This document shows, one piece after another, positions 44,426 to 52,546 of a stretch of 52,546 nucleotides of DNA. A program made the position numbers and the translations under genes. Every line of letters begins with the position of its first letter. The stretch's first letter is position 1. The DNA is from Chitinophaga ginsengisoli (GTDB taxonomy: Bacteria > Bacteroidota > Bacteroidia > Chitinophagales > Chitinophagaceae), in assembly GCF_003014595.1 (NCBI RefSeq), contig NZ_PYGK01000019.1, positions 98,664 through 151,209 on the forward strand, given 5' to 3'. The notes beneath the pieces were generated by a model that saw nothing but the letters and a program-made list of their open reading frames with translations, searched no databases and was not told the DNA's origin.

Positions 44426-44465
44426 AAAAAGGGTATCTCATGTAATAACGAGATACCCTCTTTGC
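44426..44465. terminator. Terminator after the YfhO-like gene
   Basis: GGGTATCTC (44431-44439) pairs with GAGATACCC (44450-44458). On the minus strand the stem is followed by TTTTTGTTTGG, as expected for the gene ending at 44483; the plus strand reads TCTTTGC. Confidence 0.82.
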
Positions 44466-44482
44466 TATTGAAATACTTTCGT

Positions 44483-46999
44483 TTATGCTTTTTTAGGCCT
44501 GTTCTGTTTCCACAATACAAAGATGCTACCTGCAATTGTTAACCACAGCAGGATGTTTGCAATATATACCAGCTTCTGACCGGTATAATAGGAAGCAGGT
44601 TCAAATTTGAACTCGATAGTATGCTGACCGGCTGGTACTGCAATACCGCGCAGAATGTAGTTTACATTTGCATACCCTGTTTCCTTGCCGTCGATATAGG
44701 CATTCCATCCTTCCGGATAATACACTTCACTCAATACGGCAAACTGGTTACTCTTTGCATTTGTTGCATATTTGATAGCATCGTTATCATAGCTTACCAG
44801 TTTGATAGTAGCAGCAGAGTCAAAAACAGGCTGGCTGGTAATTGCTTTGAATGCGTTGTCTATGATCACTGTATCTTTTGGATTCAGGTGATCCAGGGCT
44901 TTAATGGCTTCAATCGGACCATTTACATAATGGATATTTTTAACGAACCAGGCAGCCCCTAATGCGTCAGGATTACGCTGTACTACCGGCATCGGCTGTT
45001 GCTGGTCCTGTGAACGGGTGATCACATAACGCGTATCCAGCATATTCAGCACGCCCATATTCAGACCTCCACCTGCTTTTGCAAACTGGTTTTCGATGAT
45101 ATCCTGGTACATACGCAGTTTGGCAGCATGGTAACCACCCACTGAACGGTGATAGTAAGAGGTGATGGCATCATTGAAAGGATCGCCTGTAGACAGATTT
45201 AATACCCTGTAATGCGGATCGGTATCCTGGAGGATCTGCTGATCAGCAGGTGTAGGGGCAAAGTTACCTGCCTGATAGCTGGATTCATCCTGGTAGCTTT
45301 CGCTGTTGAGATATTTTTTAGCTACAACCAACAGGTCTATTGTATTCACGAATATGAATGCAGAAAGGATCACCACTGGCTTTGCGATATTCTTCATATA
45401 GCAATACAATCCGATAATGACCAGTATCCATATCCACAGGATGTGTCCGATACCTGCGGCAAACATGGCCTTTCTGTCAGCAATCATACCTTGCAGAATG
45501 CTGTTGGCCACGGTGGAGTTGGCCTGTTGTGTAAAGCCATCCAGGATCTGGGTATCGTAGCTGCCTCTGTAATCGTTGAATACATATACCAGACCTGCCA
45601 ACACGATCACACCACCACTGACATACAGGATCTGCTTAAAGTTCTTTTGCAGGAACTCCTTTGCATCAGCAGCAAAGAATACCCTGTCCAGCGTTAATAC
45701 GGCCATCAGTGGCAGTAGTAACTGAGGGATGATCAGCGCCATGGAAGGGGCTCTGAACTTATTAAACAGCGGCACATGGTTAAATAATATCCTGTTAAAC
45801 CCGGCGAAATAACTACCCCAGGCAATGAAGATCATCAAAACTGTAGCAGCCAATATCCACCAGCGGGTCACCATATCCACCTTGCCACTGCCATTTCCGA
45901 CGAGCACCACCAGGCCGATGATGGCGAGGAAGCAGACCAATGCACCACTGTAGGGAGGGCCGGCGGTAAACGGAGCAATACCACCCCAGTATTTAGGTAA
46001 GGTAGCTGCTACCTGGCTGGCCTGTGCTTCGGGAACATTCTGTTGTGCAAGTGCTGCAACAACTTTTGAATCAGGGTTCAGGTGCTCTCCGGAACCACTA
46101 CCAAAAGCGTTCGGCATCATCAAAACAAATGCCTCACTCATACCCAGGCTATAGGAGAATGCATAGCTCTCGTCCAGTCCTTCGGTTTTTGTCTGTGTCA
46201 GTTTGCCATCTTCTGAGAGGTCTACTGTCTTACCACCACGCATGGTATATTTTGAATACTCGTAGGTGGTCAGCAAGCTCTGGGAAGTATTGGCCACTCC
46301 AATCAGTCCGCCGATAAGGGCGAGCCCTAATGCGATAAGCATATGCTTATATTCTTTCTGCATTATCCACATCACGATATAGCCAAGGGTCATAATACCG
46401 AGAGTGATCAACAGATAAAAGGTTACCTGCGGATGGCCTGCTCCTATTTCCAGTGTGGCAAACAATGCTGCCACAGCCAGCCCGAGTATATATTTCTTTC
46501 TGTAGATCAGTACCAGTCCGGCTAGTAATCCTGGCATATAGGCGATAGCCATCATTTTAGTCTCGTGGCCCACCGAAATAATGATAGGGTCATAGGTTGC
46601 GTAGGCAAAACCCAGACTACCCAATACGGCGGCCAATACATTCACACCATAGGCCATTCCCAGGATGTAGAAACATAAACAGGCCACAAAAAAGTAGCTG
46701 GCCGGTTTAGGCAGGTAAAACTGCAGCATACGACCAAAATCAGGCAGGAGGGATTTGGTGTCCATCGTCACCTGGTAATTGGGCATACCGCTGAACAGGT
46801 GGGTATTCCACAGGGGAAAATGACCATGCGTCGCCTTATAGTTAAAAGCATCCTGCGCCATCCCTTTCCAGTGTACAATATCGGTCTGTTGTAAGACCTT
46901 GCCTTCCAGCGCCGGGCTGCAATAAACCATCGCAACTATCAAAAAGACAGCAATTGCAATCACATGCGGGATGATCTTCTTCCAGGAAAAACTGTTCAT
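44483..46999 (-). CDS. YfhO-family polytopic membrane protein
   Basis: The 838-residue protein has about 13 hydrophobic helices and a large extracytoplasmic region (about 560-770), then a final helix and a KKxxPKKA tail. The order GMPNYQV near 70, PFNDAITSYYHRSVGGYHAAK in the middle and YPEGWNAYIDGKE near the end is typical of Bacteroidota YfhO-like proteins. The fold resembles GT-C glycosyltransferases, and YfhO of Bacillus is tied to sugar modification of lipoteichoic acid. The role here is not known. Confidence 0.85.
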   Translation of the reverse strand: MNSFSWKKIIPHVIAIAVFLIVAMVYCSPALEGKVLQQTDIVHWKGMAQDAFNYKATHGHFPLWNTHLFSGMPNYQVTMDTKSLLPDFGRMLQFYLPKPASYFFVACLCFYILGMAYGVNVLAAVLGSLGFAYATYDPIIISVGHETKMMAIAYMPGLLAGLVLIYRKKYILGLAVAALFATLEIGAGHPQVTFYLLITLGIMTLGYIVMWIMQKEYKHMLIALGLALIGGLIGVANTSQSLLTTYEYSKYTMRGGKTVDLSEDGKLTQTKTEGLDESYAFSYSLGMSEAFVLMMPNAFGSGSGEHLNPDSKVVAALAQQNVPEAQASQVAATLPKYWGGIAPFTAGPPYSGALVCFLAIIGLVVLVGNGSGKVDMVTRWWILAATVLMIFIAWGSYFAGFNRILFNHVPLFNKFRAPSMALIIPQLLLPLMAVLTLDRVFFAADAKEFLQKNFKQILYVSGGVIVLAGLVYVFNDYRGSYDTQILDGFTQQANSTVANSILQGMIADRKAMFAAGIGHILWIWILVIIGLYCYMKNIAKPVVILSAFIFVNTIDLLVVAKKYLNSESYQDESSYQAGNFAPTPADQQILQDTDPHYRVLNLSTGDPFNDAITSYYHRSVGGYHAAKLRMYQDIIENQFAKAGGGLNMGVLNMLDTRYVITRSQDQQQPMPVVQRNPDALGAAWFVKNIHYVNGPIEAIKALDHLNPKDTVIIDNAFKAITSQPVFDSAATIKLVSYDNDAIKYATNAKSNQFAVLSEVYYPEGWNAYIDGKETGYANVNYILRGIAVPAGQHTIEFKFEPASYYTGQKLVYIANILLWLTIAGSIFVLWKQNRPKKA

Positions 47000-47232
47000 A
47001 GATCTTGTTGTTATTTTCTATACTGTTACTGATGGATACTAACAGCCTCTAAATCAGCCGACTGGTATCCAATTATCTTATTGGTAAATCTTTATACTAT
47101 TATTTAAAATAATAATGGGAGGCAATTTATGCTTAAATGTTAATCTTTCAAAGTGTTATAAAATAAGATATAATTAAAATGTTGGAGAAAAGAGGGGAAA
47201 AGAGGGGTAATAGCGGATGGAGAGTAGTCTCA

Positions 47233-47817
47233 CTATCTCTCAATACTCTGCCTGCGGATACGGCTTAATGTCTCAGGGGAAATACCCAGGTAAGAAGCAA
47301 TCATTTGCTGTGGGAAACGTTGTATAAGTTCAGGGTCTGTGTTCGCCAGCTCTTCATAACGTTCTCTGGCGGTGTAAGCAATACTGCTGTGCAGACGGCG
47401 TTGTGTGGTGATATGGTAACGCTGGTCCATGATCCGCACCATTGTAACAACGGCAGGTACAGTGTCCAGTAGGCGCTGGAAATCTTCGTTGGTGATGAGT
47501 AAAAGATCCGTGTCCTCCCATGCATCAATATTATAACGACTGGGCGTCAACATAAAAAAACTTTCACGGTCGCCGACCCAACACTCTTCCAGACTCAGAT
47601 TGATAACATATTCTGTTCCTTTGCTATCAACACTATACTGTCGCATCGCCCCCTTGAGTATAAAGCCAAAAAATTTGCAGACATCTCCCTCCTGCAAAAG
47701 ATATTGCTTTCGCCTTAGCCTTTTAAATGTAAATGCTTTCATGACTATCTCGAACTCCGCATCGGTTAAAGTAGTTGAAGCATAGGTATTAATATAAGAC
47801 CGCAAAACCTCACTCAT
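47233..47817 (-). CDS. Crp/Fnr-family transcriptional regulator
   Basis: The 194-residue protein has an N-terminal cyclic-nucleotide-binding-like beta-roll (about 20-120, with RRKQYLLQEGDVCKFFGFILKG). The C-terminal winged helix is short (about 145-194, with FPQQMIASYLGISPETLSRIRR). It lacks the Fe-S cysteines of Fnr. Many such Bacteroidota proteins have no known ligand and few targets. No clear partner gene lies next to it. Confidence 0.9.
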   Translation of the reverse strand: MSEVLRSYINTYASTTLTDAEFEIVMKAFTFKRLRRKQYLLQEGDVCKFFGFILKGAMRQYSVDSKGTEYVINLSLEECWVGDRESFFMLTPSRYNIDAWEDTDLLLITNEDFQRLLDTVPAVVTMVRIMDQRYHITTQRRLHSSIAYTARERYEELANTDPELIQRFPQQMIASYLGISPETLSRIRRQSIER

Positions 47818-48177
47818 CCTTTAAAGGTAGGAATTTTCCCAAAAGCTGCTATGACGTTATTGCCTCTCCGTATGAACATGAATAATCGCCTAACACTGTT
47901 CATTATTTGAAACTATCTGCTGACAAGCATTTCAGCGTGGCACCGTATTATCACGGAAAAAAGTATTACGTATTTATACGCAGGAAAATTTACATCAACA
48001 AATAGGATCATGAAAATATTCATACAGCTGAGACTCCTTATCTATACCGTTTTAGCACAGATTAACAGGTTGTGCTGATAAGTGTTATCACGCCTAGATA
48101 TACCGCGTCGATATCTTGTTTGTCAGCGTATCTGTAGTATTAGTGTTGTAGTGGTTGACTGTTATCACACTTACTTT
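47818..48177. other. Intergenic spacer without a convincing gene
   Basis: These 360 bp are AT-rich. They hold the palindrome TGATAA-GTG-TTATCA (48076-48090) and further TTATCAC copies near 47949 and 48164. A 22-codon frame (48010-48078) is too short to support as a gene. No promoter match to TAnnTTTG stands out. Confidence 0.6.
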
Positions 48178-49905
48178 CTAATGCGCGATAGGATCTTTGT
48201 CTGTCAATGCTTCTATAAAAGCAATCAGCGCCTTCTTCTCCTTTGGTGTGAGCTGAAGCGGCACAGCAGATAATGTTTGATTTGTCATGGACAGTCCGAT
48301 GCCATTCCCACCACCTTTATCATAAAAATCAATCACCTGTTCCATATTCCTGAAAGCGCCATTATGCATGTAAGGTGCTGTTACTGCAGCATTACGTATG
48401 GTGGGCGTTTTGAAAGCACCTTTGTAAAAATCTATCGGGAAGAATGCGAGGCGACCACTATCTCCATCTGGCAGTGGATGGGCAAGATCATCATTGGCCG
48501 GTGTGCCTAATACTTCAAATTCTGTTCTGTTATAGAGTGGTGGTATCAGACCATTGAATAAGGGAGCAAAGTGACAGGTAGCACACTGCCCCTTTCCCAT
48601 GAAGAGGTTCCCTCCCTCCCGTTGCTCACCAGTTAATGCCTGCTTATTGCCCGCCATATAACGATCAAAGGGTGAATTGAAAGGCGTCAGGGTACGCAGA
48701 TAAGCAGCCAGCCCAGCCTGTATCTTTGAGAGGGAAATGCCGCTGTAACCCGGCATATTGCGCAACCTGTACAGCACAGTGTCATCATTAGCATTCATCT
48801 CCTGCGGACTATGCATCACCGCTTTTACCTGCTCTTCCAGGCTTTGCACCCTACCGTCCCAGAACTGCGAATACTGGTAGCCGGCGTATAATAGTCCGGG
48901 GGTATGCCGTGGTAACTCCTCTTTCCCCGTAAGGCTCCTATTTCGTACCAGGCCATCCGTAAAATAACGCTCCGGCTGATGACAGGTGGCGCAGCTGCGG
49001 GTAGTATTTCCCGACAGTGCTCTTTCAAAGAATAAGCGTCTGCCGAGTGCAGTATCACCTGTTATGCCATTATGTGGAAAAACATCTTTTTTCAGTGTTG
49101 AAGGACTAAAAAGATCATGGTCACTGTTCAGTAACAAACGCTGTAAAGGCAGAGCGTTGTTTACAAGAAAAGAGAGCCGGTCAAATGAGTCAAAATCCGG
49201 CTGGGTAGTCAGCATGCGGATACCCTGTTGCAGATAATATTTAATGCTGTCTTTTTTATCCAGATCGGGGTAAGGCGTCAGGATAGTATCAATAGCTTTC
49301 ATAGCGGCCGCAGCCTCTGCTATACCACTTTTTAACAGCGGTGCATCATATCCTGTAATGTACAGCGTCATGATCCTGATCAGCTCCTGGCGGATACTTT
49401 CCATTACCTGCGGTTCGGTAACAGAAAATTGATACAATAACGCATGCAGGTCCTGCGCCGTCTGTACCAGCACGGTGGCCTCTGCTGCCAGTTCCCGCTG
49501 ATGCTTGTAAACCTGTGGATCGTACAACAGCGCTTCTATCTGTTGCATACCTACAGGCTCTTCATATTCGATATAAGGCTCTTCTATTTCATATTTGGCA
49601 GGTGCGTTAAAAACATACGCTTCGCTTGCAAAGAAATATTCGAGAAAGAAGGCGATAGATTTGTAACTGATCCTGCATTCCCGCAGGGCCTGTCTGGCAG
49701 CCGATAAAGCTATACTGTCGCCGGGATGTAACTGTTCAATACGTTGCTGAAGCTGTAATGTCTTCTTTGCAAAAACAGGTTGCTGTCGCTTAAAATACGC
49801 GACTACTCCATCTGACAAAGAAGCATGGCGTTCCCCCTGGGATGTAAATATCACTGCTATCAACAGCAATACACAAAGACCGGGGAACGCCATTCTCCAA
49901 TGCAT
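48178..49905 (-). CDS. Imelysin-like / di-haem cytochrome c peroxidase (MauG-like) fusion
   Basis: The 575-residue protein has an N-terminal membrane/signal segment (about 6-22), then about 240 residues of helical domain with imelysin-like features. Its EEPVGMQQIEALLYD echoes the imelysin GxHxxE motif with His changed to Gln. Residues of about 275-575 are a di-haem peroxidase domain with two CxxCH haem sites, CATCHQ (305-309) and CATCHF (441-445). It probably reduces peroxide or oxidises a partner in the periplasm. The downstream end is 5 bp from the phosphatase gene upstream in the operon, so they share a transcript. Confidence 0.87.
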   Translation of the reverse strand: MHWRMAFPGLCVLLLIAVIFTSQGERHASLSDGVVAYFKRQQPVFAKKTLQLQQRIEQLHPGDSIALSAARQALRECRISYKSIAFFLEYFFASEAYVFNAPAKYEIEEPYIEYEEPVGMQQIEALLYDPQVYKHQRELAAEATVLVQTAQDLHALLYQFSVTEPQVMESIRQELIRIMTLYITGYDAPLLKSGIAEAAAAMKAIDTILTPYPDLDKKDSIKYYLQQGIRMLTTQPDFDSFDRLSFLVNNALPLQRLLLNSDHDLFSPSTLKKDVFPHNGITGDTALGRRLFFERALSGNTTRSCATCHQPERYFTDGLVRNRSLTGKEELPRHTPGLLYAGYQYSQFWDGRVQSLEEQVKAVMHSPQEMNANDDTVLYRLRNMPGYSGISLSKIQAGLAAYLRTLTPFNSPFDRYMAGNKQALTGEQREGGNLFMGKGQCATCHFAPLFNGLIPPLYNRTEFEVLGTPANDDLAHPLPDGDSGRLAFFPIDFYKGAFKTPTIRNAAVTAPYMHNGAFRNMEQVIDFYDKGGGNGIGLSMTNQTLSAVPLQLTPKEKKALIAFIEALTDKDPIAH

Positions 49906-49910
49906 CTATT

Positions 49911-51476
49911 TTATTTTGTAGTAATGATCGTAAATGTATCTTTCAGACAACTTTCGTTATCCTGCACGGTATATTCTTTTTTACCTGAGCGGGCTACTAC
50001 CGTGATACTTTTAGTTTGCTGGCCTTTTTCACTCCACTTGTAATTACCAGTAAAAGAGGCTGTCAGCGTTATTTTGCTCTTAGCTTTAACATGTAACACG
50101 GTGTGTTTATTGACTTCCTTCATCACTGTAAAATGATCTCTGATCACACCATCCGCGCAGATCCATTTCAGATCAAGGCGATTGCCCTGTACTTCGAGCA
50201 TAGTAGCGCCACCGTCCGTTGCATTTGCATACTGCATGGCATCGTGCGGATAACCAGGCTGTGTGCCGCCCAGCTTACCTGCTGAACCACTCAACACATA
50301 GACAGTTCCCTGGTTGGAACTATCTTTTACATAGGGACAGGAGTTTTCACTACCATCATACAGTCCGGAAGACTGACTCAGGTTATGTTGCGCAGCGCTG
50401 TAAGTAGCCTCCATACCATAGTGACCTTTCATCAGACGGGTACGCTCGTAGTCGTGGCTATGACCGCATAACACCATGTCTACACCATAACGTTCCAGTA
50501 TACGGATAAAATTCTCACGGATATGTACCAGCTCCATTTCGTTGTCGGAGTTGTGGGAGCCCATCGTATAAGGCGGATGGTGCCAGTAAGCTATTACCCA
50601 CTGTTTGTTCTTATTCGCTTCCAGGTCACGTTTTACCCACTGTACCTGCGGACCGGTCGTATCATACAGACGATATTGCTGATCTTCCTTTCCGTAGGAA
50701 TCAAGTGACAAGAAATGGATATTGCCTATATCAAAGGAATAGAATGCCTGTGTATGGGAGGGTACACCACCGGATTCCCCCTGTGTGGGCATAGAAAAGT
50801 TCTGATAGTAGGCTGTCTGGTGTGTACGCTGTGCCTGCGCAACTGCACCCGGGAAGTCCCTGTCGTTATAATCGTGGTTACCCGGAGCCGGGAACATAGG
50901 ATATTGTTTTAACAGGTCATCCTTATATACATTAAAGAATTTGGCCTGGAACTCAGCATCTGTACCGCTGTTGTAGGCATTGTCACCCAACAGTATCCAG
51001 GCATCCATATAGTTTCCATCCAGGTACTTCAGGACAGACTGTTTTACATTACGCTGATTAACAGAATTATTTCCACAATCGCCAAATACACCAATACGGT
51101 ACATTCCTTCTTTACCCTGTTCCGGCAGCGTATAAAAGTAATTGGCACTGTCTCCCTGCAACATAGTAGTGAAATCGGCTATTTTATAGTAATAACGGGT
51201 ATGTGGCTGCAATCCTTCCAGTCGTACAATATGCTCTGTCGTCAGGGTAGAATCGTTGACAGTATGATCGGTATTTTCTTTAGTCTCCCCATACTGTACC
51301 CTGCTCCTGGTGGCGGTATTGGTACGCCAGCGTATAGTCATACTATGAGCTGATCCGGACTGCAGATATGGTCCGCGGATCAGCGATACGGTTGGTTCTT
51401 CCTCAGACTGTGCTGCGGCTGTCAGGCTGCCTGTCATTAAAATGCCCACCAGCAGGCAGGATCGTATTATACCCAT
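49911..51476 (-). CDS. Secreted purple-acid-phosphatase-like metallophosphoesterase
   Basis: The 521-residue protein has a signal peptide (about 1-22, ending AAAQ). It has an N-terminal fibronectin-III-like domain (about 30-125, with GPYLQSGSAHSMTIRWRT) and a metallophosphoesterase domain (about 130-380). The metal motifs are GVFGDCGN, LLGDNAYNSG, GNHDYND, YWHHPPY and GHSHDYER. A C-terminal beta domain follows (about 420-521). It removes phosphate from extracellular organic phosphates or proteins. It is 5 bp before the peroxidase gene, in one operon with it. Confidence 0.92.
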   Translation of the reverse strand: MGIIRSCLLVGILMTGSLTAAAQSEEEPTVSLIRGPYLQSGSAHSMTIRWRTNTATRSRVQYGETKENTDHTVNDSTLTTEHIVRLEGLQPHTRYYYKIADFTTMLQGDSANYFYTLPEQGKEGMYRIGVFGDCGNNSVNQRNVKQSVLKYLDGNYMDAWILLGDNAYNSGTDAEFQAKFFNVYKDDLLKQYPMFPAPGNHDYNDRDFPGAVAQAQRTHQTAYYQNFSMPTQGESGGVPSHTQAFYSFDIGNIHFLSLDSYGKEDQQYRLYDTTGPQVQWVKRDLEANKNKQWVIAYWHHPPYTMGSHNSDNEMELVHIRENFIRILERYGVDMVLCGHSHDYERTRLMKGHYGMEATYSAAQHNLSQSSGLYDGSENSCPYVKDSSNQGTVYVLSGSAGKLGGTQPGYPHDAMQYANATDGGATMLEVQGNRLDLKWICADGVIRDHFTVMKEVNKHTVLHVKAKSKITLTASFTGNYKWSEKGQQTKSITVVARSGKKEYTVQDNESCLKDTFTIITTK

Positions 51477-51623
51477 CTCCTTAAATTTTCTGCGAGGTAG
51501 TCAATTTAAAATATTATCGTACTACCAGTGACATGAAATTATTGTTAAATAAAAATGACTGCATACATGTAGCATTAATGGCACATATACTGCAGTCAGC
51601 CTTATTTGATGTAAAGATAAAAA

Positions 51624-52142
51624 CTAGAGTTTCAGTTTCAAACCCATTGTTTGTTTCATAGTCAGCAGGGCTTCGGCATTTCCCCTTGCATCATCTACCG
51701 GATGATGGGTATGTGCTGACCGGCGCAGGTGCTTAAAGGTTTTGAACATATCTTTCTCCATTCCCTTATATACGCTTCCCAGGTTCTGAGAGCTGAACCC
51801 GAAAGGATTTTCACCCAGGAAATGATGGAAATACCAGCAAACGAACATCCAGTCAAAACCATTATTGTCACTGATGAAAATAGGTCTGTCTGTACATACG
51901 TCGCCAATCCACTGTCTGAAATCAGCCATCACTTTACGGGGATCACCGAATGTAAGGGTTTCCGCCCTGGAATGCCCGGATACGGCCAGTGCCTCCGGAA
52001 CAAATTTGTCTGATATTGGCTTTAATCTGCCATAGAACGTTTTATCGAGGGCGTTGTCCACCTTAATGGCGCCCAATGAGATCATTGAATAATCTCCGGG
52101 AATAGGCCCATCGCTTTCCACATCAACCATTATATAGGCCAT
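51624..52142 (-). CDS. DEDDh 3'-5' exonuclease
   Basis: The 172-residue protein has an RNase-T/exonuclease fold. It shows the acidic pair MVDVESDG (Asp7, Glu9), SDNNGFDWMF (Asp97) and HTHHPVDDARGNAEAL (His146 or His147, Asp151), the residues of the DEDDh group. It lacks extra domains. A role in RNA or DNA trimming is expected; the substrate is not determined. A good promoter lies upstream, 52307-52338, giving a leader of about 155 nt. Confidence 0.88.
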   Translation of the reverse strand: MAYIMVDVESDGPIPGDYSMISLGAIKVDNALDKTFYGRLKPISDKFVPEALAVSGHSRAETLTFGDPRKVMADFRQWIGDVCTDRPIFISDNNGFDWMFVCWYFHHFLGENPFGFSSQNLGSVYKGMEKDMFKTFKHLRRSAHTHHPVDDARGNAEALLTMKQTMGLKLKL

Positions 52143-52306
52143 GTCAAATTGTTTTTTTGGTAATAAATTTAGTTTTAAACAGGAGTACTGCCTGTCGTGT
52201 TTTCCAGTCCTGCAAGGAGCCTGCTGATACTGTTGTCTTAGCCGGGATACGGGGGTATAAGGATCTTAGGTGCTTTGCGCTGAAATACGTTGTTTATAAA
52301 CGGGGG

Positions 52307-52338
52307 CAAAGATATAGATAATTTTATTTAATATCAAA
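52307..52338 (-). promoter_or_regulatory. Bacteroidota promoter of the exonuclease gene
   Basis: On the minus strand TTTG (52338-52335) is followed after 20 nt by TATCTTTG (52314-52307), an exact match to the TTTG / TAnnTTTG consensus with the usual spacing. The gene starts 165 bp downstream at 52142. Confidence 0.7.
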
Positions 52339-52361
52339 TCCACGTGACGGCATTACGCTTT

Positions 52362-52450
52362 CCGGGGGTTACACCATTCCGTCCCCCCGGGGTTACACCA
52401 TTCCGTTTCCCCGGGGTTGCACCATTCCGTTTCCCCGGGGTTGCACCCCG
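52362..52450. repeat. Four tandem copies of a 24-bp GC-rich repeat
   Basis: A unit of CCCCGGGGTTRCACCATTCC repeats with an exact 24-bp period (the TT lies at 52369, 52393, 52417 and 52441); the first and last copies are imperfect. Each core CCCCGGGG is self-complementary. The core resembles that of the REP-like element at 14506. The last copy leads straight into the putative group II intron end. Confidence 0.9.
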
Positions 52451-52458
52451 CGCTACAA

Positions 52459-52546
52459 GTGAGTAGGAGGCATGAGATTATTTCGCATGCCGTCCCCTCC
52501 AGCCACCGTACGTACGGGTCCGTATACGGCGGCACATCAAAATAGT
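52459..52546 (-). mobile_element. 3' end of a group II intron (domains V and VI), partial
   Basis: On the minus strand, 52533-52502 reads GCCGCCGTAT, ACGGACCCGT, AC, GTACGGTGGC. The outer 10 nt pair (two wobbles), then a short upper hairpin, then a 2-nt AC bulge on the 3' side, which is the shape of group II intron domain V. The base holds a CGC triad paired with GUG. After a short linker, 52498-52461 can form a domain VI: stem GGCATG/CATGCC, a lower stem and a bulged A near the 3' end, with the intron probably ending about 52459. The reverse-transcriptase part would lie beyond the right edge. Recognised by eye; not verified by covariance model. Confidence 0.6.

Noticed and set aside
47099..47113. 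AT-only palindrome ATTATTTAAAATAAT upstream of the YfhO-like gene
   Set aside because: Very AT-rich and easily explained by base composition; no supporting promoter layout.
48010..48078. 22-codon hydrophobic frame starting MKIFIQLRLL
   Set aside because: Too short and without a -7 box or conserved neighbour; could be a chance signal-peptide-like frame.
52362..52450. Possible CRISPR array
   Set aside because: The units are contiguous with no unique spacers and no cas genes are in the window.
52353..52535. Minus-strand 60-codon frame with repeating GETEWCNP
   Set aside because: The repeat comes from the 24-bp tandem DNA array, and the N-terminal part lies in the putative intron domain V.

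Overview
The window is about 52.5 kb of chromosome from a Bacteroidota bacterium, most likely a Chitinophagaceae (Chitinophaga-like) species. The signs are: T9SS-type surface proteins (a DUF11 repeat protein and a protein with a gliding-motility-associated C-terminal domain), a SusB-like GH97 glucosidase, Bacteroidota-only small families, AraC-rich regulation, and promoters of the Bacteroidota type (-7 box TAnnTTTG, sometimes with a TTTG box about 20 nt upstream). Genes lack obvious Shine-Dalgarno sites. No rRNA, tRNA or CRISPR array was seen.

Layout. 1-4845 (minus) is the N-terminal 1615 codons of a giant DUF11 repeat protein that runs off the left edge; its last units repeat with an exact 1188-bp period. 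5337-8007 holds a LuxR-type regulator with a degenerate receiver, two coiled-coil envelope proteins and an AraC regulator. 8150-13333 is a TetR / TolC / HlyD / MFS tripartite efflux operon followed by a DoxX protein. 13501-15661 has a MarR-GNAT fusion and a saccharopine-dehydrogenase-like oxidoreductase separated by a REP-like palindrome. 15779-17648 (minus) is a compact operon of a MauE-like membrane protein, an anchored extracytoplasmic protein and a small secreted four-cysteine protein. 17871-22190 carries a GH97 and a GH13 alpha-glucosidase with a DUF3175 protein. 22258-25002 has UspA, DoxX-like, PAP2 and DUF6266-like genes.

25003-25621 is a gene-free island rich in repeats, including a 117-nt three-tier inverted repeat and paired palindromes around a -7 box. 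25966-30288 is a nitrosative-stress locus: truncated globin, Rrf2/NsrR-like sensor, RIC di-iron repair protein and quinol NO reductase, with one palindrome placed between the divergent globin and Rrf2 promoters. 30582-36188 holds RsgA with a long structured leader, small enzymes, a frameshifted VOC gene and two AraC regulators. 36252-38226 is the most unusual cluster: a PP2C-like phosphatase, a P-loop polynucleotide-kinase-like protein and a Thg1-like 3'-5' nucleotidyltransferase, the last two overlapping by 11 bp, which suggests an RNA end-repair operon.

The rest is mainly housekeeping or envelope: CPA1 antiporter, M3 oligopeptidase, a T9SS type B surface protein, a GNAT, a YfhO-like membrane protein, a Crp/Fnr regulator, an imelysin-like/di-haem peroxidase fusion with a purple-acid-phosphatase-like protein, and a DEDDh exonuclease. 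The right edge contains four 24-bp GC-rich tandem repeats abutting what looks like the 3' end (domains V and VI) of a group II intron on the minus strand. All functional calls rest on reading motifs by eye; no database search was possible.
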